Shown piece after piece: positions 32,800 through 40,342 of a DNA stretch of 64,000 bases. This DNA comes from Thioglobus_C sp964448305 (lineage in GTDB: Bacteria > Pseudomonadota > Gammaproteobacteria > PS1 > Pseudothioglobaceae): contig CAYUWB010000001.1 of the NCBI GenBank assembly GCA_964448305.1, positions 1 to 64,000 on the forward strand. The letters run 5' to 3'. Made by a program: the position numbers and the translations under genes. The notes under the pieces were generated by a model. It made no database searches, was not told where the DNA came from, and worked only from the letters and a program-made list of their open reading frames with translations. How positions within the stretch are numbered: position 1 is the stretch's first letter; each line of letters begins with the position of its first letter.

Positions 32800-33999
32800 A
32801 TGCAAACTCCGTACGATATAGTCATTATTGGTGGTGGTCCAGCAGGACTTAGTTTTGCCGCCTCGATGATAGCGGCTGATGTAAACGTTCTGGTGGTAGA
32901 GAAGTCTAATACGGATGCGATTGCCAACCCTAAGCCCGATGGTAGAGAGATAGCGCTGACACATTTATCACTTAAAATTTTAAAAAAACTTGGTGTTTGG
33001 GATTTGGTTAATCAAGCAGAAGTCGCACCCCTACGAGAAGCAAAAGTTTTTGATGGCGATTCACCTTCGTTACTCAATTTTAAAAGTGATGATTCTTCAA
33101 TTGAAGCACTGGGTTACTTGGTGCCTAATTATCAAATTAGGCAAGCACTCTATCAGCGTGTTAGTCAAGCGGACAATATCACCATTAAAACAGATTCAAT
33201 GGTAGATGATGTTGAATACTGTGAAACACATTCAAAAGTATTATTTGCTGATGGCGATCAAATTGAGACAAAACTAGTCATTGCGGCGGATAGTCGTTTT
33301 TCAAATATTCGTCGAAAGATGGGGATACCCGCATTGATGAAAGATTTTTCTAAAGTTATGATTGTTACCAAAATGGCGCATGAAAAAACACATAATAATG
33401 TTGCCTTAGAGTGTTTCGATTATGGGCAAACATTAGCCTTACTACCAATGGTTGGTAATGCGTCCTCTGTTGTTTTAACGGTTACTACTGATAAAGCCCA
33501 GTCTATGTTAGACATGTCTGAGGCAGATTTTAATGCCAAGATTACAAAAGATTTTAAAGGTGCATTTGGACAAATGACACAAAGTGGTGAGCGCCACTCT
33601 TATCCATTAGTGGGTGTGCATGCGCAAACGTTTATTGCTAATCGTTTTGCATTGGTTGGTGATGCGGCTGTTGGTATGCATCCGGTCACAGCACATGGAT
33701 TTAACCTAGGTTTAAGAGGTCAAGATATCTTGGCAACATTAATTAAAGAAGCATTAACGCATGGCCAAGATATTGGCTCAGCCTCACTACTTAAGTTGTT
33801 TGAGAAAAAACACATTAACTTAACTCGACTCATGTTTTTTGGGACCAATGGTATTGTGGCATTGTTTACCAATGATGCGCCAGTGATTAAACAGGTGAGG
33901 CGTTTTGTGCTTAAGTTTGCTGAACATTTTCCACCGATCAAATACTTGATTTCAAATCATCTAACCGAGGCGAAGAAGAGTAAATTTCTTCCTTTTTAA
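32800..33999 (+). CDS. UbiH/COQ6-family FAD-dependent hydroxylase
   Basis: A 399-aa flavoprotein monooxygenase of ubiquinone synthesis type. The dinucleotide motif GGGPAG is near residue 12, a DG-type segment follows, and the second FAD motif GDAAVGMHPVTAHGFNLGL is near residue 285. It hydroxylates the benzoquinone ring; which position (UbiH, UbiF or UbiI type) cannot be told. The ATG at 32800 is preferred over the TTG at 32788. Its stop overlaps the pdxH start (TAATG). Confidence 0.85.
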   Translation: MQTPYDIVIIGGGPAGLSFAASMIAADVNVLVVEKSNTDAIANPKPDGREIALTHLSLKILKKLGVWDLVNQAEVAPLREAKVFDGDSPSLLNFKSDDSSIEALGYLVPNYQIRQALYQRVSQADNITIKTDSMVDDVEYCETHSKVLFADGDQIETKLVIAADSRFSNIRRKMGIPALMKDFSKVMIVTKMAHEKTHNNVALECFDYGQTLALLPMVGNASSVVLTVTTDKAQSMLDMSEADFNAKITKDFKGAFGQMTQSGERHSYPLVGVHAQTFIANRFALVGDAAVGMHPVTAHGFNLGLRGQDILATLIKEALTHGQDIGSASLLKLFEKKHINLTRLMFFGTNGIVALFTNDAPVIKQVRRFVLKFAEHFPPIKYLISNHLTEAKKSKFLPF

Positions 34000-34637
34000 T
34001 GAGTGTTGATCTAATAAAGTTAAGACGTGAATTTACCAGCAATGGCATAACACGTGCCGAGCTTAATGCCAATCCGTTTGTGCAATTTGAAGATTGGATA
34101 GAGCAAGCAACTCAAGCAGGGCTAACCCTGCCAAATGCCATGAGTCTTGCTACAGCAGATAGTGATGAGATCGGCATTAGGACAGTGTTATTAAAATCAT
34201 TTGATGAGCAGGGGTTTGTATTTTTTACCAATTACAACTCTAAGAAATCAAAACAAATAACCGATAATCCAAAAGCAGCTTTATTGTTTCCATGGTTAGA
34301 CCTTGAAAGGCAAGTAAAAATTTCAGGTAGGGTTGAAAAGATAGCAACGCTTGATTCTATTAAATACTTTTCTTCACGGCCAAAAGATTCTCAGCTTGGT
34401 GCCTGGGCATCTGATCAATCTTCTGGATTATCTTCTAGACAGGTGTTATTGACTCAGTTTGAATCAATGAAAGCTAAGTTTCATAAAGGTGAGGTGCCGT
34501 TGCCAGATTTTTGGGGTGGTTATCGTGTGGTGCCACACACCATTGAATTTTGGCAGGGTAGAGAAAATCGCCTACATGATCGTTTTGTTTATAAAAAACA
34601 AGGCGACAATTGGACGATAGAGCGTCTAGCGCCGTAA
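33999..34637 (+). CDS. pdxH: Pyridoxamine 5'-phosphate oxidase
   Basis: A 212-aa FMN enzyme forming PLP. Family segments include IGIRTVLLKSFDEQGFVFFTNY, NPKAALLFPW, the AWASDQSS box and the C-terminal FWQGRENRLHDR. Full length. Coupled to the upstream flavoprotein gene by TAATG, and overlapping the convergent aroE by 12 bases. Confidence 0.95.
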   Translation: MSVDLIKLRREFTSNGITRAELNANPFVQFEDWIEQATQAGLTLPNAMSLATADSDEIGIRTVLLKSFDEQGFVFFTNYNSKKSKQITDNPKAALLFPWLDLERQVKISGRVEKIATLDSIKYFSSRPKDSQLGAWASDQSSGLSSRQVLLTQFESMKAKFHKGEVPLPDFWGGYRVVPHTIEFWQGRENRLHDRFVYKKQGDNWTIERLAP

Positions 34638-35432
34638 ATTGTTAATCACTTCTTGGGTGTTAGGCTGTTTTCCAGTCCAAAATTCAAAAGCTGCCGCTGC
34701 TTGTTCAACCAACATACCTAGTCCATCTGTAATCATCTTAGCATGATTGGTTTTTGCCCAATCCATAAATGGGGTTTGTAATCCGTACATTAAGTCATAG
34801 CAAATTGCACCATTCGCCACACCATTAGCAATAGTTGGCATTTTCCCGTCTAATGAAGCGCTAGTGGCGTTAATAATAACATCAACAGGTGTGTCTTTAA
34901 TTTTATCCAAACCGAAACCACAAGTCTTACCATGACTAGAGAATTCTAGCGCTAATTGTTCAGCTTTAGAGGCGGTGCGATTGGCAATCATTAAGCGTTT
35001 AGGATTTTTCTGTAATAACGGCAATAAGATGCCACGCGTAGCACCACCCGCACCAAGAATCAATAAGGTTTTGTTATTAAGATCAATGTTTAAATTTTTG
35101 GACAGATCATTAACCAGACCAATACCATCTGTATTTTCACCAATTAATTCATCGCCATTGACTTTAATAGTATTGACCGCACCTGCGGTTTTGGCATTTA
35201 AGGTGAGCTTAGTCGCTAAGTTAAAAGCGTCGATCTTAAAGGGGACTGTAATATTAAAACCTTTAGCGCCTTGAGCAATAAATAATTTTGCACTATGCGC
35301 AAAATTATTGACGGGCGCTAAGATTTTTTCATACTGAATGTTTAACTCAGTTTGTTTGGCAAACTGAGTATGAATAGTGGGTGATAAGCTATGCTCTATC
35401 GGGTTGCCAAAAACACCATATAGGCCCATCAT
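34626..35432 (-). CDS. aroE: Shikimate dehydrogenase
   Basis: A 268-aa NADP enzyme. The substrate box GNPIEHSLSPTIH is N-terminal, NTDGIG is near residue 100 and the Rossmann motif GAGGATRGI near 127. It reduces 3-dehydroshikimate. Two tandem ATG codons occur; the first overlaps the RNase E stop (TAATG), indicating coupling to rne. Confidence 0.94.
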   Translation of the reverse strand: MMGLYGVFGNPIEHSLSPTIHTQFAKQTELNIQYEKILAPVNNFAHSAKLFIAQGAKGFNITVPFKIDAFNLATKLTLNAKTAGAVNTIKVNGDELIGENTDGIGLVNDLSKNLNIDLNNKTLLILGAGGATRGILLPLLQKNPKRLMIANRTASKAEQLALEFSSHGKTCGFGLDKIKDTPVDVIINATSASLDGKMPTIANGVANGAICYDLMYGLQTPFMDWAKTNHAKMITDGLGMLVEQAAAAFEFWTGKQPNTQEVINNLRR

Positions 35433-37405
35433 TAAGCGACGTTTTCAGTTTTAGATTTTGACTCTGCCTTAGGCTTTGCTTCAGGTTTTGGCTTTTGTTG
35501 AGCTTTATCTTGCGGTTTAGCCTTATCCTGAGGTTTATTTTGTTCTTTTTGACTCTTGTTATTTTGAGGCTTTTTCTTTGTCTGTGGTTTTGGCTTTTGT
35601 TGTTGCTTGTTTTGTGGGCGCTGATTTTTGTTTTGAGCGCCTCCATTTCCTTGATTTTTATTACGATTCCTATTGCGGTTTCGATTACGATTCCTATTGC
35701 GGTTTCGATTGTTTTGGTTTGGGCGCTTTTTGTTAGGCTTCTTTTTCTTAGTGCCAAACAATGCCTTTTTAATTTTTTCAATTAATGAGAGTTGTTTTTT
35801 CTCAGGGACACGCGTATCTGGTCGATTCATATTAACTGCCGGCTCTTCAGCTGCATCAGCTAAACCATTTTCAGCCAAGGTGTGTTGTGGTTTAGAAATA
35901 CCCTGATAGCTCTTGTGCTGTGATTTTTTATCACCTTTTTGTTTGTTAATACTAAAGTTAGGGAACTGCATGTAAGGGTTAGGCAATAGCGTGATTTTTA
36001 TTCCATGCTTTTGTTCCAATCTGGCAATATCAATACGTTTTTCATTGAGTAAATAAGTAACAACGTCGACACTAGATTGAATCGTTAGACGCTGTGTTTG
36101 ATTGGAGGCATTACAGCCGTCTTCTAGTTGCCTAAGTATGGTTAATGCCAAACTTGGTACAGTAGGCGTTGTTCCACTACCATGACATTGAGGGCAAGAT
36201 TTTTCTACTGATTCAGTAATAGAACTCATTAAGCGCTGTCTTGACATTTCAAGCAAGCCGAATTTTGAAATTGTGCCAATTTGGATACGTGCACGATCTG
36301 AATTTGTGGCCTTCTCCATGGCTTTTTCAATTGATTTTCGGTGTTCTTCAGAAGCCATATCAATAAAGTCAATCACAACCAAGCCACCAATATCTCGTAG
36401 TTGTAGCTGGATAGCGATTTCTTTCGCAGCTTCTAAATTGGTATGGTAGGCGGTCTCTTCAATATCAGAGCCTTTAGTTGCACGAGCAGAGTTGATATCA
36501 ATTGCTGTTAGAGCTTCAGTTGGGTCAAAGACAATAGTGGCACCTGTGCGTAGAGATACTTCTCGATTAAAGACACTTTTAACTTGATTTTCAACACCCA
36601 TATGGTTAAACAAAGAGTGTTCAGAAACATCGAATAATTTAATACGATCTAAGTAGTGAGGTAGAACAAAACTAACAAATTCTTTAGCATTTTGAAAAGT
36701 TTCTAAATCATCAATAATGACACTATCTGTATCTTCACGAAGATAGTCCCTTAGTGTGCGAATAATAATGTCACTTTCTTGATAAATTAAGAAAGGTGCT
36801 GAACGTTTTTTTGCAGCGTTGTTAATTGAACTCCATAACTCTGACAAGTAATCAACTTCCCATTGTAATTCTTCTAAAGTCTTTCCAGATCCAGCTGTTC
36901 GAATGATTAGTCCAGAGTTGTCTGGCATGGTAATTTGTTGAATAACCTCTTTTAATGATTGTCTATCTGATGACGTTATCTGACGTGAAATACCATGACT
37001 TTTTGCATTATTTGGCGTTAAGATCATGTAAGCGCCAGCTAAGTTAATATAGGTGCTTAGTGCTGCGCCTTTGTTGCCACGTTCTTCTTTTTCAACTTGG
37101 ACAATAATTTCTTGCCCTTCCTTCAAAACGTCAGAAATAGTGAGTTTATCGCCTTTGGCTTTTGCGCCATTGTAGAGGCTTTCTGCTACTTCTTTAAACG
37201 GTAGGAAGCCTTGTCTTTCTTTGCCGTAGTCAACGAAAGCAGCTTCTAAAGATTGCTCAACTCGAGAGATTTTACCTTTGTAAATATTGCCTTTATTCTT
37301 TTGATTAAGGCTGGTTTCTATATTGAGATCAGTGAGTTTTTTGTTCTTGACAATGGCAACTCGGATCTCTTCTTTGTGAGTTGCATTGATTAAAATATGG
37401 TTCAT
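35432..37405 (-). CDS. rne: Ribonuclease E/G family endoribonuclease
   Basis: A 657-aa RNase E-type protein. An S1 domain (about 38-125) precedes a catalytic DNase I-like core with the metal-binding Asp in VVIDFIDM and the second Asp in SDRARIQ, and a Zn-link CPQC (SCPQCHGSG) near residue 405. Residues about 540-657 replace the long E. coli scaffold with an Arg/Asn and then Lys/Gln/Pro-rich tail, including an NR dipeptide run encoded partly by two perfect 24-bp copies (35663-35710). aroE is cotranslated. A 311-bp leader precedes the gene. Confidence 0.92.
   Translation of the reverse strand: MNHILINATHKEEIRVAIVKNKKLTDLNIETSLNQKNKGNIYKGKISRVEQSLEAAFVDYGKERQGFLPFKEVAESLYNGAKAKGDKLTISDVLKEGQEIIVQVEKEERGNKGAALSTYINLAGAYMILTPNNAKSHGISRQITSSDRQSLKEVIQQITMPDNSGLIIRTAGSGKTLEELQWEVDYLSELWSSINNAAKKRSAPFLIYQESDIIIRTLRDYLREDTDSVIIDDLETFQNAKEFVSFVLPHYLDRIKLFDVSEHSLFNHMGVENQVKSVFNREVSLRTGATIVFDPTEALTAIDINSARATKGSDIEETAYHTNLEAAKEIAIQLQLRDIGGLVVIDFIDMASEEHRKSIEKAMEKATNSDRARIQIGTISKFGLLEMSRQRLMSSITESVEKSCPQCHGSGTTPTVPSLALTILRQLEDGCNASNQTQRLTIQSSVDVVTYLLNEKRIDIARLEQKHGIKITLLPNPYMQFPNFSINKQKGDKKSQHKSYQGISKPQHTLAENGLADAAEEPAVNMNRPDTRVPEKKQLSLIEKIKKALFGTKKKKPNKKRPNQNNRNRNRNRNRNRNRNRNKNQGNGGAQNKNQRPQNKQQQKPKPQTKKKPQNNKSQKEQNKPQDKAKPQDKAQQKPKPEAKPKAESKSKTENVA
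35663..35710. repeat. Two perfect 24-bp tandem copies inside rne
   Basis: The unit at 35663-35686 is repeated without mismatch at 35687-35710. On the minus strand it encodes the Arg-Asn dipeptide run of the RNase E tail. The unit is in frame, so copy-number change would alter the tail by eight residues without breaking the gene. Confidence 0.85.
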
Positions 37406-37716
37406 GGTTTAGTCCTATTGATGGACTTTTTTTCACGTATAGAGGTTCAACACAAGTGTGCTGAATTGACATTAAATTGTGATTTATTTGATTCATAAAT
37501 GACTCAAAAACCTATTCCTTAAAGGGTTTTCTCCCTTTTCTAATTATTATCAACAATGATAATAAATGATTGTATTTACTCTATATGTGGCAAAAAAAAG
37601 CCCAAAATATTTGTCGTAGTTTTTGTGGTATTTTGTCTAGTACAAAAACATTTAAAAAAATTCTTTAGCTGATGTATCTTAAAACATCAAGCGACTTAAT
37701 TATATCACAAAAAGTT
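37406..37716 (-). promoter_or_regulatory. Leader region of rne with several hairpins
   Basis: No gene is visible in these 311 bases. Read toward rne, there is a 9-bp hairpin at 37446-37465 (TTCAGCACA/TGTGTTGAA, one G-U) and a 5-bp hairpin (AGTCC/GGACT) a few bases before the start codon. Long structured rne leaders mediate RNase E autoregulation in E. coli; the same role here is inference. Confidence 0.4.
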
Positions 37717-38436
37717 TTACTGATTTAATGTTCGGCCACCGTCGACGTTAATAATTTGTCCGGTGATGTAGGGTGAGTTGGCTAAAAATAAAACCGTATT
37801 GGCAATATCGGTTACGTCACCTTGTTTGTCTAAGGCGATTTTATCTAGCATTTTATTTTTTTGTTCATCAGTTAGTTCCGCTTCATTTTCTGGCCAAAGA
37901 ATAGAGCCAGGAGAAACACCACAAACGCGAATGCTGGGTGCTAGTTCTTTGGCTAGTGTTTTGGTCATCATGGCAATGCCGGCTTTAGAAATATTATAAA
38001 TCGCATGATTTTTGAGTGGACGCTGGGCGTGAATATCAACAATATTAATAATGCAGCCCGACGTTTTATTTAAAGCACCTACTAATGACTGAGACAGAAA
38101 GAAGGGCGCCATAACATTGGTGTTCATTAGATTATTCCAATCATCTGTTGTCGCTTTTTCAATCGGTGTTGGATAAAAAACAGAAGCATTGTTAACCAAA
38201 ACATCCAATTGTTCAATACGACGACCTAATGCTTGAATATCATTAAGATCAGATAATTCTGCTTGAATAATGCTTGCTGAGTTATCACGTCGAGTGTTTA
38301 GTTCTTCAGCAAGCGCTTTAGCGGCTTGCTTTGAATGTCGATAGTGAATAATGATGTTATAACCATCATTGTGCAATGTTTGTGCGATTTGTGCGCCAAT
38401 ACGTTGCGCACCGCCGGTGATTAATGCTGTTTTCAT
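37717..38436 (-). CDS. Short-chain dehydrogenase, pteridine-reductase-like
   Basis: A 239-aa SDR. The cofactor motif TGGAQRIG is at residues 7-14, where the Arg favours NADPH, with NNASVFY and catalytic YNISKAG (Y-x3-K). The overall pattern is that of FolM/pteridine reductases, which reduce dihydromonapterin or dihydrofolate. It is divergent from and slightly overlapping the methyltransferase gene if that starts at 38424. Confidence 0.82.
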   Translation of the reverse strand: MKTALITGGAQRIGAQIAQTLHNDGYNIIIHYRHSKQAAKALAEELNTRRDNSASIIQAELSDLNDIQALGRRIEQLDVLVNNASVFYPTPIEKATTDDWNNLMNTNVMAPFFLSQSLVGALNKTSGCIINIVDIHAQRPLKNHAIYNISKAGIAMMTKTLAKELAPSIRVCGVSPGSILWPENEAELTDEQKNKMLDKIALDKQGDVTDIANTVLFLANSPYITGQIINVDGGRTLNQ

Positions 38437-38450
38437 ATAAAATAGTTTTT

Positions 38451-39545
38451 GTGACTTTAGAACAAATAATCAAAAACACCATTATACAAAAAGCCAAGCC
38501 TATAGGTTTCGATGAATTTATGGATTTAGCATTGTATTATCCAGCACAAGGTTATTATAGTGGTGGTGCACAGAAATTTGGTGAGCAAGGAGATTTTATT
38601 ACCGCACCAGAGACTTCAGATTTGTTTGGATTTTGTTTGGCACGTCAATGCGCACAGGTACTTGAAGGAAGTGATGATATTTTAGAGTTTGGCGCAGGCA
38701 GCGGTGTGTTAGCAACGCAAATTTTATTTGAGTTGGGTCGATTGAATAATTTGCCAAAAAAATATTATATTCTCGAACTTAGCGCTGAACTCAAACAACG
38801 ACAACAAGAAACAATATCTAAAGTCTTGCCAGAACTGCTGGATAGAGTGGTGTGGCTAAACGCACTACCTGAGCATTTTTCAGGTGTGGTGATTGCTAAT
38901 GAAGTGCTAGATGCAATGCCAGCAAAACGCTTAATTAAAAAGCAAGATGGCTTTACCGAGCTGGGCGTAGATTGCAAAGATGATCAGTTGCAATGGAAAA
39001 TGTCTGACCAGCTTTATATTAATGATAAAGTATTGCTGCCCAATGAAGTTGAGCAAGGTTATACCACTGAGGTAAATCTCAGAGCGATGGCTTGGGTAGA
39101 GTCATTAAGCGATATTGTTGATCAGGGATTGGTGTTATTAATTGATTATGGCATGGCTCGAGATGAATATTTTCATCCTCAGCGTGGTGAAGGCACACTT
39201 CGATGTTATTATCAGCATAAAGCTAGCGACGATCCTTTTGTCCATGTGGGTGAGCAAGATATTACGACTTCGGTTAATTTTTCAGATATAGCCGATCAAG
39301 CGCAACAAAGTGGCTTTGATATTAATGGCTATGCCACACAAGCAATGTTCTTAATATCGTTAGGGATTGACGAATATTTATTAGCTGAAACTGATGAAAA
39401 TAGACGCATTACACTCGCACAACAAATTAAACAACTGGTTTTACCTAATGCGATGGGTGAGAGTTTTAAGGTGTTAGCATTAACAAAAAAACTATCGGTA
39501 AAATTAAAAGGATTTGGCGAACAAGATTTAACGCATAAGTTGTAA
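38451..39545 (+). CDS. MidA/NDUFAF7-type SAM-dependent methyltransferase
   Basis: A 364-aa class I methyltransferase of the COG1565 family. Features are FDEFMDLALYYPAQGYYSGG near the start, the SAM motif ILEFGAGSGVLA near residue 83, NEVLDAMPAKR and LLIDYGMARDEY. The mitochondrial relative methylates a complex I subunit; the bacterial target is unknown. The GTG at 38451 fits the family start, while an ATG at 38424 would overlap the divergent SDR gene. uppP follows after two bases. Confidence 0.85.
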   Translation: MTLEQIIKNTIIQKAKPIGFDEFMDLALYYPAQGYYSGGAQKFGEQGDFITAPETSDLFGFCLARQCAQVLEGSDDILEFGAGSGVLATQILFELGRLNNLPKKYYILELSAELKQRQQETISKVLPELLDRVVWLNALPEHFSGVVIANEVLDAMPAKRLIKKQDGFTELGVDCKDDQLQWKMSDQLYINDKVLLPNEVEQGYTTEVNLRAMAWVESLSDIVDQGLVLLIDYGMARDEYFHPQRGEGTLRCYYQHKASDDPFVHVGEQDITTSVNFSDIADQAQQSGFDINGYATQAMFLISLGIDEYLLAETDENRRITLAQQIKQLVLPNAMGESFKVLALTKKLSVKLKGFGEQDLTHKL

Positions 39546-39547
39546 TC

Positions 39548-40342
39548 ATGGATATTTTTCAAACAATCGTATTGGCATTAGTTCAGGGGTTAAGTGAGTT
39601 TCTACCCATTTCTTCGTCAGCACATTTAATCTTAGTGCCAAAATTGACTGATTGGCCTGACCAAGGTTTAGCGTTTGATGTGGTGGTTCATTTGGGCACA
39701 CTCAGCGCTATTGTGTTTTACTATCGATTGATTATTAAAACTTTAGTGTCCGATTTCTTTTATTCTGTTGTTAAAGTAAAAACAGTGGGTGAGTCTAAAT
39801 TAGCATGGGGAATATTGTTAGGAACGATTCCAGTAGGTTTGGTAGGCTTAGCATTTAAAGATACGATTGAGTTAACTCTGAGATCAACTGAAGTTATTGC
39901 GTATGCAACTTTAGTATTTGGTTTATTATTGGGTTTAGGTGTTTGGGCGAATAACAAAAGACCATCAACCAGAAAAAATATTGGTTGGATAGACGTTGGT
40001 TTTATTGGTAGTATGCAAGCATTAGCACTTATTCCAGGCACATCGCGTTCTGGTATTACTATTACTGCAGGGTTGTTGATTGGTTTGTCTAAACAGATGT
40101 CGACCCAATTTGCATTTTTATTGTCTATTCCTGTGATTACACTTTCAGCCATGTTAATGATTTTTGATTTATATCAACAACCACAATCAGCTGATTGGTT
40201 TATGTTGATATTGGGTTTTTTAATTGCAGCTGTTAGTGCTTATTTTACGGTTGTGTTTTTTATTAAATTATTAGACAGTATTGGGCTGATGCCTTTTGTT
40301 GTTTATCGATTAATTTTAGGAGTGGTGTTATTAGTACTATAG
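39548..40342 (+). CDS. uppP: Undecaprenyl-diphosphatase UppP/BacA
   Basis: A 264-aa inner-membrane phosphatase with about eight helices that recycles the peptidoglycan lipid carrier. Signature motifs are QGLSEFLPISSSAHL (residues 14-28) and PGTSRSGITI (near 160). It is full length, and its 3' end overlaps the start of pepN. Confidence 0.95.
   Translation: MDIFQTIVLALVQGLSEFLPISSSAHLILVPKLTDWPDQGLAFDVVVHLGTLSAIVFYYRLIIKTLVSDFFYSVVKVKTVGESKLAWGILLGTIPVGLVGLAFKDTIELTLRSTEVIAYATLVFGLLLGLGVWANNKRPSTRKNIGWIDVGFIGSMQALALIPGTSRSGITITAGLLIGLSKQMSTQFAFLLSIPVITLSAMLMIFDLYQQPQSADWFMLILGFLIAAVSAYFTVVFFIKLLDSIGLMPFVVYRLILGVVLLVL

Noticed and set aside
35655..35712. Tandem 24-bp repeat as a possible CRISPR-like array
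   Set aside because: There are only two directly abutting copies, in frame within rne, with no spacers and no cas genes.
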